Of a DNA stretch of 64,000 bases, positions 46,455-56,307 are shown piece by piece (the first letter of the stretch is position 1; every line of letters starts with the position of its first letter). The DNA is from Lunularia cruciata (taxonomy: Eukaryota; Streptophyta; Marchantiopsida; Lunulariales; Lunulariaceae): the NCBI GenBank assembly GCA_948567375.1, contig OX419755.1:8127001-8191000 (forward strand), read 5' to 3'. The translations under genes were made by a program, and so were the position numbers. The notes under the pieces were generated by a model that was not told the DNA's origin, did no database searches, and saw only the letters and a program-made list of their open reading frames with translations.

Positions 46455-47685
46455 GTGGCCCAACATGACACGAGATGTTTGGGAGTTTGTCCAATCATGT
46501 GAGAGATGTCAACGCAACAAGGCCAGTAACCAGAAGCTAAGTAGACTCCTTCAGCCACTTCCCATTCCAACTACTCGTTGGGAACATGTGAGCTTAGATC
46601 TTACCACCTCCTTGCCCAAGACACAACAAGTTCACACAACAATTGTGGTGTTTATGGATAAGCTTAGTAAGAAAATCCATTTGGCACCAACGGTTGATAC
46701 TACGGATGCTCCAACCTTGGTGCAACTCTACTTCAATAATGTATTCAAACATCATGGGATGCCACGTGTACTCATCTCTGACCGTGATCCTCACTTCACC
46801 AGAAAGTTTTGGCAAGCCCTCTTCTAGATACTTGGTTCCAAGCTTGCTTTGTCCACAACCTATCAACCTCAAACTGATGGACAAACTGAACATGCAAATT
46901 GCACCTTGGAAGATATGCTTCGTGCCTTTGTCAACATTCACCATGCCAATTGGGATGAATGTCTTGCAATTGTAGAGTTTGAATACAACAATTCTAAATA
47001 GGCAAGCACCAAATTCTCTCCTTTCTTTCTCAATTTTGGCCAAGATCTGCTTGTCCTAGATTCTCTTCTTGCTCCTCTTCCACATTAGGTCCCTCTTACT
47101 TCAACCTTCTTGACCACCATATCCAAATCTCTCCAACAAGCCAAATCTCACCTCCTTGTTGCTCAAAATCGTCAAAAACAATATGCGGACCACCATCGTC
47201 ATGATCTCACCTTTGAAGTCGGTGATAAAGTTATGTTATTCTTTAGTAATCTACCCCTCACTTGATACCCAAGTCCATAAACTTGCCGTAATTGGATAGG
47301 ACCTTTTGATGTCACCTGAATTGTCTCTCTTGTTGCTTATCGACTTGCTTTGCCTTGTCATATGCGCATCTATCTTGTATTTCATATTTCCAAGTTGAAA
47401 TCCTTTGTTCCTAACCCCTATTCTTTTTCCTCTCAAGTCCAACCTCCTCCTTCCCCTATCTCTATCAATGATCATGAGGAGTATGAAGTTGATCGTATCT
47501 TTACGCGTCATCACATCTAACGAGGACACCGCCAACATATAGAGTACAAGGCCCTTTGGAAAGGGTATCTCCTTCATGATGCCACATGGGAACCCCTTTC
47601 TCACCTCCAAAATGCATAGACGGCCATCCAGGAGTTTGAAGCTTCAATGGCGACGAGGACATCACCAACTTGCAGCGGGAGAATA
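46455..47685 (+). pseudogene. Element A2 integrase part 2 and chromodomain
   Basis: It continues the frame cut at 40790: WPNMTRDVWEFVQSCERCQR, WEHVSLDLTTSLPK, LISDRDPHFTRKFWQALF (then a TAG), and QTDGQTEHANCTLED with the catalytic Glu present. The chromodomain is at about 47480-47640 (DHEEYEVDRIFTRHH ... LWKGYLLHDATWEPLSH). The Asp-Asp-Glu triad survives, but several stops and indels break the frame. Its interior ends in GCGGGAGAATA before the 3' LTR. Confidence 0.85.
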
Positions 47686-48124
47686 TGTAACAATATGGAA
47701 TTTAGCAATGTAGTTAGTAAGGCTAACAAAGTAGAGAATAAGCCAAATTAGCCTAAAATATTCTAGAAGCATTTAGGAAGCTTCTTGGGAAGCTTCCCAA
47801 CTAGTTAAACTTGCACCCCAAGCAAGTAGCTTCTAGAAGGAAGCTTCTAGAAGCTTCTAACTAGCTTAGCTTGCATGCCAAGTAGGCGGCTTCTAGAAGG
47901 AAGCTTCTTGAGAAGCTTCCTAGTTAACTTGGCTTGCACTCTAAGAAAGTGGCTCAAGGAAGCTTCTTGAGAAGCTTCTCAAGGGCCTTGTATGCTATCT
48001 ATAAATACCAAATCCAAAGCTCATGCTAGGATTTGGAGTTTTCCCACATTCAAACGTCTCAATATGAACTTCCATTCTCATATTTTTCTCCTCGGTTTCG
48101 GTTTTTTTTGTACAAATGAGATTT
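47686..48124 (+). repeat. Element A2 3' LTR (LTR A), 439 bp
   Basis: TGTAACAATATGG to TTTTTTTGTACA. It is followed by AATGA, matching GATGA before the 5' LTR. It carries the complete heat-shock-type array including GAAGCTTCTAGAAGCTTC (about 47850) and the TATA box TATAAATA at about 48000. Confidence 0.9.
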
Positions 48125-49260
48125 ATAGGGCCTCTAAAGGCTCTAGGCATTACTTTAGTACAATAGGTACCATTGAGTTGGATGACTTCATCTAGGAGTT
48201 TGATAGTTGGTGTGATCTGCAGTAGATGCAAAACTCAACTTTGTTCATACCTTTCATGGCATGGAAGGGATTATTTTAGCACTTGGAAGGTCCGCCAGTA
48301 GACAACTACCATGAGTTTAGGAGAGCTTACTTGGAGGAGATTGAGCTGTGGAGATAGGATTGGTCTCCAAATTATGTCTCTATTCCTTCAAGCTCAATTT
48401 CTAGGGGTACATTGGCTATACCCATGAGTTTGAGCTCTAGTAGCATTTGTAGATCTCTTGGAGATGGTGCTACTACAAGTGGATGTACTACTACAAGAGG
48501 TGGTGTAGTATCGGGGTTTAACCCCATGGTGGAGTTCTTCTAGTGTTTGAGGTAGAACTACCAAGGAGTGCGGATTGATAAGCTACTTATATTGAGCAGT
48601 TGGAGTATAGATTGGCTAGCATGGCCATAGCTTAGAGGAGATCAGATTCGGATGCAGAGGCTTCCACCTCATATGTTGGTGATAGAGATGCCTTGGATTT
48701 CATGTGTGGAGCAACACAAGTAGATGCCTTTGTCAAAATGAATAGGAGTGTAGTACATGCTCCAGAGCCTAGAGGAGCATCAATGGAGTTGGACCTATAG
48801 AGAGGAGAGGTTGGGAGACAAGTCAAACTTCCTTAGTCTTTCACACTCTTTGAGGCCCTATAGATGTTATACATGGCTCCTAGCTATCCTAGTGCAAGTG
48901 TGGTAGGTGGTGATGGGGTGCATGATAGACTACCTGCTAGTCAGCTACTTGCTACTACATAGACTAAGTCTAGCACGATGTTGGGGCGGCTTAGCTGATT
49001 ATGCATTGGCTTTTGTTTTTAGCCAAGGATATGTTTACATTAGGAGTTGACCCAACCCTAGTGTTTTGGTTGGCTGCCACACTTTGTGAGAGTAAGGATG
49101 ATGTGGTTTTTGCCTCTAGAGCAGAGGTGGTTGATAGTGGAGCTGACTTGGTTGAGTAGCATGGGATCTTCTCAACAACCAATGGTTTATAGCAAGTAGC
49201 AATGGCTAGATTAGAGGAGTTACCAACTACTGGCCTTTGAGCAAGCATGGTTTACACCTG
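48125..49260 (+). pseudogene. Family E gag, part 2
   Basis: The frame reads IYRASKGSRHYFSTIGTIEL, DDFI-stop-EFDSWCDLQ, FIPFMAWKGLF, LEGPPVDNYHEFRRAYLEEI. The F-I-P-x-x-A-x-x-W ... Y-x-E-F pattern resembles a retrotransposon capsid; I infer gag from this and from its place before protease. Its four early stops (48193, 48223, 48277, 48355) are all TAG where Gln is expected. No zinc knuckle was found. Confidence 0.6.
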
Positions 49261-49299
49261 GTGTTGTCTTGTTGGATAACCAAAAGGGGATTTTTCATT

Positions 49300-49700
49300 T
49301 GGTGGGACCTTCAAGGAAGGTATATACACCATAGAGGGTCTTACTTGACTTTGGTACATAGCCTCTTATGTTGGGGAAGGCCGTAGCTATTGATGTGGAG
49401 TTACGGAAGACCAATGTAGAGAGGTGTCCATTTCAGATCCAAACATCTCTAGGTGGTGGTTCGACATAGTACATCATACGTGGGGAGCTTGTTGTCCAAG
49501 TTCAGCCTGATCACCCAATTGATAGCTCGGTGGTGAGAGATCAAGCTATTGCAACAATAGTTGAGTCATATGATGTGCTAGTTAGGAGAGAAGTGTTATA
49601 TCCCATGGGTTTCAATATTGACTATTGAGAGGAGACAGCCTCCTATAGACCAGGTTGGCAATTAGGTGAGGGACAAGTATGTCACCTACTAGTACACTTC
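49300..49700 (+). pseudogene. Family E protease-like region
   Basis: The frame reads VLLDFGT-stop-PLMLGKAVAI, then ERCPFQIQTSLGG and SYDVLVRREVLYPMGFNIDY. D-F-G-T stands where an aspartic protease has D-S/T-G-A, and YDVLVR-x-x-V-L fits the I-L-G-x-x-x-L block. The second Asp-like position and flap are not clear. The assignment rests on these two blocks and the location between gag and RT. TAG at 49359 breaks it. Confidence 0.5.
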
Positions 49701-49719
49701 AATAATGGTAGTCTTGGCT

Positions 49720-50045
49720 CACTATAATCCAAGACCATGGCAACATCAATTTCAACTTTCAGTGGTGTAGGTACTTGGCCTAGTGATTTATTGGAGGAGA
49801 ATGCTCATGCAAAGGATACTCTAGTACCATAGGAGATCACTTGGATTTGGAGTACAAGTGGGATTGTTCCATCCACCTTGGATGTTCCATTATGGAGTTC
49901 AAAGGAGGCATTATAGCAACATGCAAATTGGTTGGTGCAGTAGGCTTGGAGTGGAGCCTTTGTACCACCAAGAGATGAGTGTGAGGATGAGCCTCTAGAG
50001 TAGATTGCCTTGACACCTTTGGATACCACACTTATTGCTTGGTAG
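49720..50045 (+). pseudogene. Family E linker before the methyltransferase
   Basis: One frame can be followed from about 49750 to the methyltransferase: WPSDLLEENAHAKDTLVP, EITWIWSTSGIVPSTLDVPL, WSGAFVPPRDECEDEPLE, IALTPLDTTLIAW. It is interrupted only by TAG at 49830, 49914, 49941, 50001 and 50043. I recognise no domain. It may be a spacer or an N-terminal extension of the methyltransferase. Confidence 0.55.
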
Positions 50046-51030
50046 TATCTAATAGAGGGAGTATGTCTATTGGAGTTGTTTGGTGGGATTAGCACTGGAC
50101 TAGCTACGATCCTACATGTGGGTATACAAGTACAAAGGTACTTGTATATGGAGAGAAATGACATTGCTAGACAAGTCTCTCTACATCATGTGGAACACTT
50201 GGCTTATTGGTATCCCGAGTTATTACCAAGACAACAATCAAGGGTTACCAGAAGACCTTATTAGCAAACATTTCCTTATTGATGGTGCAGGACTTGGAGA
50301 GACATGGTCTCATTCACTTGGTGATTGTTGGATGGCCATGTTAGGGACATGCACGTGTTGGCCAAGGTTTGGATCTTTAGGAAGCCCATTCTAGTGTGTT
50401 TTGGGAGATATTACGCATACTTTGACATCTCCAAGTCCATTAGTCTATTTCTCCAACTTACTTTTTGGAAAACATTCCTTTGATGGGTGATTCTTGCACC
50501 AAAGTGGCGGCAAGTACACATCAGGTCCATTCTTGGATGGGATCTACTGTTTTGTTAGATGTAGCCAGAGTGGGATCACAAGCTCATTGTCTTCGTCTTT
50601 GGTGGATAAACCTCTTACCTATAGAGGTTCTACAATGCACTTATGATAAGATTCAGTGACTAGACCACATCATTGTTGATGACACGTTGGATGTTGGACG
50701 TTAATCTCAAATGGTGGTAGTGGCTAATAGGTCACCTATGGCAATGGTGAACCTAGTTGGACAGCCTAGAGCCTCTTTTCCCACACTTATGAGTTTCCCA
50801 AGCTCTCATGCTTTTTGAGAGGGAGGTCCTAGACTAGTTTGGGACTCACAGTTACAGCAATTAGTGGAGTCCAATGCCAATGAGAAAGAGTGGGTGATGG
50901 GTTTTTGCATTGGCATTACCATTGTTCTAGCAATGCCAGAGGCATCTAGGCATCAGGTGTTAGGTCAAGCTATGGACTTGAATTTTTTGACCTGGATTGT
51001 GAGCCTTGGTTTGGTAGAGCAGCATAGGAT
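50046..51030 (+). pseudogene. C5 cytosine DNA methyltransferase inside a Ty3/gypsy element
   Basis: The motifs of a C5 DNA methyltransferase occur in order. Motif I: LLELFGGISTGLATIL with GIQVQRYLYME after it (about 50067-50150). Motif IV: LVIVGWPC, the Pro-Cys holding the catalytic Cys at 50339-50341, then a TAG where Gln is usual. Motif VI: FLENIPLMG (50462-50490), ENI for ENV. Motif VIII: ARVGSQAHCLRLWWINLLP (about 50564-50620). Motif X region: MGFCIGITIVLAMPEASRHQ then LGQAMDLNFLTWIV (about 50897-51000). The G-I-Q-V-x-R-Y-x-x-x-E and ENV-x-x-M-G features are closest to the DNMT3/DRM type. Stops at 50342, 50378 and 50657 and at least two frameshifts (about 50225-50290) inactivate it. It lies between protease and RT of family E, not in a separate gene. 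A host DNMT3 pseudogene inserted by chance is less likely because flanking element frames run into it. Confidence 0.85.
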
Positions 51031-51700
51031 GTGCTTGATAGGCATCACCACTTGGACACTTGTGAGCCTTGTGCCTATCAAGACGATTCAGGCACATGCA
51101 AGGGGCGATGGACCGAGTGGACATGGTATTCTTGGGACACAACCGGGAGCTACTAGGGAGAGTGGTCTACTTGGAATCCATCTAGGTGAGCATGGACTAC
51201 TTGGGATACTACTAGAGGACGTGTGGAGCTTGCAGCTAGAGTGGAGGGAGTTTTTCACACTAAGGTTGGGATCTCTAGTGCTTGGAAGCACCTTTGGAGA
51301 CACTATTGCTCCCAAAGGTCTAGTGTAGCAGCCAATCAGTACGTCTTCTACTCCTAGCCAATTACAAAGGATACTTGGGAGCCAGATCTTGGACCCAAGC
51401 TTACAAGAGAGGAAAGACGGAGAGTTTGGAGGTTCTTGAGGAGCTACATGAATTGTTTTGCCTTTAGTATGAAGGATTTGGGTGCTCTAAAAGGACTTGG
51501 TATTAGGATTGAGTTGATTAGCAATACATCAATTTTCTGATGTCCTTATTGATATAGTGATATAGAGAGGACATTGATTCATAGTTAGAGTAGAGACCTT
51601 TTTGAGACTGGTTTGGTAGAGATTCACATGGAGAGTATGCATCAGCTATAGTGATGCCAGCCAAGAAGGATATGCATGGCAACTACATAGATAGGCGGAT
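51031..51700 (+). pseudogene. Family E linker between methyltransferase and RT
   Basis: Frames continue from the methyltransferase end (SLGLVEQHRMCLIG). A Trp/Thr-rich run (WTEWTWYSWDTTG, WSTWNPSR, WTTWDTTRGR) at about 51110-51220 repeats W-x-x-W-x-T three times, followed by VELAARVEGVFHTKVG. I recognise no domain. The repeated Trp motif is regular enough to suggest a structured spacer, but it could be coincidental. Confidence 0.4.
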
Positions 51701-52115
51701 GTGTGGAGATTACATCCTATCAACCTATAGACTAGGGTTGATCGGTATGCCATGCCTACATCGGATAAGAGATTTGATGCAATTGGACATGCAAAGGTCT
51801 TCAATACTTTAGATCTTTGAGCAAGATATCATCAATTGCCGATCAAGGAGGAAGATAAGTCCAAGACAACATTTTGGGGCTATTGATCCTCATGGTAAGG
51901 ATGTGTTATATTAGTGGAGGTTCTTACCATTTGGGTTAAAGAATGCTCTTGTTGAGCTCTAGAGTGTCATGGATAAGATCTTAGTTGGATTGGATTTTGC
52001 TCAATGCTATATTGATGATATTTTGGTCTATAGTACTACTATGGAAGAGCATGAGAGACAGTTGTTGGAGTTGTTTGAGAGGTTGAGATCTCATGGACTC
52101 AAATTACATTTAGTG
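51700..52115 (+). pseudogene. Family E reverse transcriptase
   Basis: Segments read TRVDRYAMPTSDKRFDAIGH, AKVFNTLDL, ARYHQLPIKEEDKSKTTFWG, WRFLPFGLKNALVEL, VMDKILVGLDFAQCYIDDIL and HERQLLELFERLRSHGLKLH. The catalytic box is YIDD (52008-52019). After LKLHL the sequence jumps to PLAKALMKVTKL, skipping the connection region (CRFFHEQVEYLGH) that the 19572-19862 copy keeps, so about 150 bp are deleted at 52111. Confidence 0.85.
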
Positions 52116-52640
52116 CCATTGCTAAAGCCTTGATGAAGGTCACCAAGCTTACACAAGAGTGGTGTTGGGGAGATGAGCAAGAGAGAGCTTTTGTAGAGCT
52201 CAAGGAGAGGTTGACATCTATTCCTATTTTGTGGAGACCAATCAGAGGATGACCATTTCAAGTTCACATTGATTGGAGTATGTTGGGGCTTGGAGTAGTG
52301 CTTACTCAATATGATGATGAGAGGAAGGAGTTTGTGGCGGCCTATGCTAGTCGCTCCAACAAATTAGGGGAGATGAAGTATAGTTCATATGAGGGAGAGT
52401 GCTTGGTAGCAATTTGGGCAGTAGCACATTTCCGATGTTATTCCTTCACTCTCATCATTGATCATCAGCCATTGAAGTGGTTGATGGAGTCCGACAAGCT
52501 TTCAAGGAAGCTTGCACAAGGGGCCTTGATTTTATAAGAGTATGATTTCACAATTATTCACAAACCTAGAGTGGTGAACCATGATGCAGATGGGTTGACT
52601 TGAGACCCATGTCCCAACCAACAGGATAAGACTGGAGCAT
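52116..52640 (+). pseudogene. Family E RNase H
   Basis: ERAFVELKERLTSIPILWRP, FQVHIDWSMLGLGVVLTQYD, ERKEFVAAYASRSN, KYSSYEGECLVAIWAVAHF, FTLIIDHQPLKWLMES and YDFTIIHKPRVVNHDADGLT are all present. This is the full Ty3/gypsy RNase H with its acidic residues (DWS, YEGE, IIDH). It is nearly the same as the minus-strand copy at 19093-19452, which links the two as one family. Confidence 0.85.
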
Positions 52641-53229
52641 GTTGGCATGGTGAGACAAATGAGGAGATGGTGCCCGGTTGGCATGCATCTGCCTTTCTCT
52701 GTATATTTTTTTAAACTTTGGTGGTATCTCTCTAAGTGCATACAACAGGAGTTATTGAGGTCACAGAGAGTGGAGATGGTGGTACATTTCAGCAAGACAT
52801 TCATGATGTTGTCTTAGTGGTGGACTATCTTTGCACTGGTGTTGTGGTGGCATAGTTGGGGCCAAGGAGAGAGACCATGGTCTTCAACGAGCTAGGTGGT
52901 TCACATTGGAGTGCAGACACCTTTGCGTGTATGGGAGGATGGTAGAATGAGAGTAGTATCACTTCCATCTCAGAGACCACAGTTGGTCCGTCATGTTCTT
53001 GAGGAGCTAGGATATTTTGGAGTAAAGCTTACATATAGCTTACTCCATAGTCATTATTGATGGCACGGTATGCAAACCAATGTACAACAGTTTGTTGCTA
53101 GAGGTGTGGTTTGTGACTGAGTTAGAGCATCATTTAATGCTCCTATGCCATAGTTACACCCATTACCTATTATGGGATTGGGTTATAGTTAACAATTTGG
53201 ACTTTATTGGACCTTTATCGTTGAGTGTG
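52641..53229 (+). pseudogene. Family E integrase, N-terminal part only
   Basis: The frame runs through the linker (TGVIEVTESGDGGTFQQD in one frame), then VRQVLEELGYFGVKLTYSL-like and LLPIVG-like zinc-region segments, to the start of the core (LDFIGPLSLSV at about 53200). There it is abruptly joined to LTR E sequence (TATTGTTAGAGG). The core, tail and any PHD finger are therefore deleted in this copy; they survive in the minus-strand copies. Confidence 0.65.
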
Positions 53230-53735
53230 ATAATACTATTGTTAGAGGTATTTTAGCAATCACTCACAAACTACTTTCTGATGGTCAGATTTTGCATTTT
53301 GGGTACCAACTACATGGTGGGGCCTATTTTCAATTTGCATAGTTCACACCGTTGGGTGTGCCATTAGCAGGACCATTAGGGTTTCAGACCTAGCTTGAGT
53401 CCAGGAGTATACTTTCAAAGTGCAGCTCCAAAGAGCTCACTTCTTTCATGTTGTGTCTTCGAGTTCCTAGTTATGGTGGACAAAGGCCGATGAGCGTCAC
53501 TTGGATTCTCTTAGCTAGAGTGGGTGTGGCTTGACTATAATCAGAGCCCAATTTTTGGTAATTTATAGAGTGATAGATCAAGTATTGATCTAAGTTGAGT
53601 TGATTTGAGTGGTGTAAACAAATTCATTATTGTGGCACTTTAGAGTCTATGTATGACTTATGTGTGAGTTATGTGTCTATAGTGTATGATATTGACAGCA
53701 ATGTATGTTCTGTAGCAATGTATATATGCATGACA
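53230..53735 (+). repeat. Family E 3' LTR with end segment
   Basis: 53230-53630 matches the 5' LTR (32190-32590). It is followed at 53631 by TGTGGCACTTTAGAGTC ... GTATATATGCATG, the terminal segment of about 100 bp seen also at 11.3, 11.8 and 17.2 kb. It ends against ACAAGATTCCC of LTR C. ACAA occurs at both borders of E (32133-32136 and 53736-53739), which may be a short duplication. Confidence 0.6.
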
Positions 53736-54015
53736 AGATTCCCAAAGATTCCATTTGGTCAAACTTGTTTGACCAACCAAATAGGACAAGGATTGACATG
53801 TCACCCATCCATGCAACTAATCTAAGGGTAGAGCTCACTAACATGTCACCAATCCATGTATCTGATCCAAGGATAGAGCTCCCTTTGAGGATATCTTCTT
53901 GGTTATATAATAAAGACAAGGTGCTCCTTTGGAGCATCGGAATATTGAGGGCTGAAACCTTGTGTTTCTTCTTTTGTGTTTCTCTTGGGGGCTCTCTTTT
54001 CCTCAAAACATTACA
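53736..54015 (+). repeat. LTR C of element D, right part
   Basis: It continues LTR C from 32136: AAGATTCCCAAAGATTCC, GGTTATATAATAAAGAC (TATA region, about 53910), GGTGCTCCTTTGGAGC, ending CTCAAAACATTACA (54015). With 31838-32136 it makes one LTR C of about 580 bp. It closes the nest on the right. Confidence 0.7.
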
Positions 54016-55300
54016 GCCAAGTAGTAGTGTGTTGGGAAGACCATCCACTCTTCCTTCTTCAGCAGCCACCTCTTGATGCAAAAATGTAAGACAAACAAAA
54101 AGAAGAAGGTGTTTCCTCCATGCATTTGTAGTTGCTCCATCATCTCATGAGTGCAATGATAAAACATCTTTGCTCAATCTATGGGTTTCCCTTCATGCAA
54201 TGGTTGGAAGAAGGTAGCCTTACCATTGTTAATGTAAGTTGTCCTTGTTGATTTGAAGATCTTCATGAGCAAGGTCACCATTTTGCTACATGTAGGATTA
54301 TTCTACCCATTTACCTTCTAGCCATTCCCCATCTTTGCATATTTGAACAAGGCCTTGAACTTCCTTGTCATCTCCTTTGTCAGTTGGAGCCATTCCTAGT
54401 CAAGGTAGATTGCTCCAAGCATAGAGTTTGATTTGAGAACCTTTTGCCAATGCTCCTCCATCCAAGGAAACACATTATCGTGCAAGTTGGTGAAGTTTAG
54501 GTTCTTCTTCTCCTTTATCTCCAACACCATCAAGAGATAAGTAAAATCCCAAATCCAAAGGAAGAACCATAGATGCTTGGAGTTGAGGTACTCCGCATAG
54601 CAATAGTGTGCACATTTCTCCACTCCCAAAGTACGTAGGGCAATTGTGGCTAGCATCTTCTTCTTCTTGGGCAACATTGCATTACCCAGCACTTTGAAAT
54701 CAAACATTCTCAGTTACCTTCCACTCTCTTGAATCCCAATCATCTACTCACACAGCCTCTTGTTTTACACTTCATGACTCAAGAGTTTGTACCACAAGAT
54801 CACCTAATGCACCTTAGTGAATTGCTCTATAAAATTTAGAGCCATCACAAATTTGATTGATGAAAACTTACCTTCTCCTTGAGGTGAGATGTTTATATTC
54901 CTTAGTCTGCCATGTTGCAAATTTCCACCAATCATCAATGGTGAAACATTGTTATTCCCACATGTGTGAAGCGGCACGAGGACTGATGGTGACCAAAACC
55001 AGTTCTTTCTTTGACAGTGCAACAATTGCTCAAGGGAAGTCAAACCACTGAAGAATGATGCCAAATGTTGGCATGGCATCCCGTACTCATGATCACAATA
55101 GTGGTCGTGTTATCATGGTCTCCGGACCATCATCATTATTGTGGTCATGACCGTCATCTCTTCCATGGGGTGGGGTGGTTTCACTCTAATGATATCCCTT
55201 GATTTGCATATTTTAGAATATCTCTTTGGTGATTGAGATATAAGTCCTAAACCCTAATTGCTAAAGTGAATCTAACCTAGGTAGTTGCCCTATTGCATGG
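54016..55300 (-). other. Unrecognised minus-strand coding-like region
   Basis: Two minus-strand frames of 91 and 103 codons (54804-55079 and 54396-54707) are separated by a few stops. The second is Trp-, Lys- and Leu-rich (WFFLWIWDFTYLLMVLEIKE). Further short frames continue towards 54070, and the composition matches retrotransposon-like DNA. I could not match any domain. It may be a decayed captured gene or an element's gag. A poly-A run (55301-55312) lies at the right edge. Confidence 0.3.
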
Positions 55301-55312
55301 GAAAAAAAAAAC

Positions 55313-56307
55313 ACAAATTTATACTAGGAGGCGCACAGTAAGTTATCACATTCAGCATCCACATCACATCATCTCATTTGTAGCCAGAATCTATGTATGC
55401 AACCAAACACATTAACTTCCATGTATGAGAATCAAACTTTCATAATTTGTGATTAACCTTATCACCATGATTATAACTATAATTGAAGCATTTGTTGTTA
55501 ACTCCTGTTCCTCCTTGCAGAAGACCCAAACGACCTTTACGAACCTACCACTGGTCACGCCTAACATCCTAGGGTAATCAAGTTGATTAAGCCTAATGAT
55601 CCTCTAATTGTCTCTCATTGTACTCCATTACCAAAGAACACCTTCCAACCAAAGGTATGTGCAGCCCAAAGACAACAAAGTACATAATACTACACTTTAT
55701 TATTATCCTCCACTTAGACTAATCCTACACCCAATCCTTAAGTTCACGAATCATTCTTAACCTTGATTGATCCTAGTTTAATTAGCTCATAGTTCTCGTA
55801 TCGACATGTCCTAGTTTTCATATCGACACTATTGGTGCCTAGTTCCATTTTAGCTCTTTTTCCCCTCCCTTCCTTCATGCGTTCTAGGTGGTCGCCTTTT
55901 TCTCTGTTTAATTAGCTTTAGTTAAGAATACTTAGCTTAAATTTTCATAATTAGAGAGTTCTTCGGAGTTCCTGTTCTCCTTCGTGTCTGCGGAGACTTG
56001 AGGGGCTCTTGAATTCACAGTAATCTCTTCCCTGCGGATCATTGATGTGAGCAACACATGTGAGGGGCCTCTCGTCTGGATCCATTCATTGCTCGAGCAT
56101 CGGACTCCGCACTGGGCTCGAGGAAAGAGCTCAGTGGGAGATTGTTCCCGTGCTAGGTCGCCCTTTCGGACGGAGGAAGAATAAGGATGTCTGGTTACTG
56201 ACTGAGGCATTGGGGACCACTGAGGAGATCACACCTGGTGAATTTCGTGAATTGAGGAGGAGGGTTTAGGAGTAGGGTATTGCGTGGACCCGAGTTGGAG
56301 TTTGAGG
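55313..56307 (+). other. Upstream region of the PDI-like gene
   Basis: Composition changes from repeat-like to ordinary gene flank at about 55.9 kb. No clear TATA box lies at a convincing distance from the start codon. A 69-codon frame at 56060-56269 begins only at GTG and ends 38 bp before the start codon, so it is probably 5' leader sequence, not a protein. Confidence 0.4.

Noticed and set aside
50046-51030. Host DNMT3 gene or processed pseudogene as the source of the methyltransferase
   Set aside because: The upstream linker frame runs straight into motif I and the downstream part leads to the RT of the same family, with no introns or poly-A tail. It is kept as an alternative until other copies are examined.
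50864-51328. 154-codon frame read as a possible independent gene
   Set aside because: Its first half is the motif IX-X end of the element's methyltransferase; the rest is linker in a shifted frame.
56060-56269. 69-codon plus-strand frame upstream of the PDI-like gene
   Set aside because: It opens at GTG, not ATG, has no domain, and lies where the 5' leader is expected.
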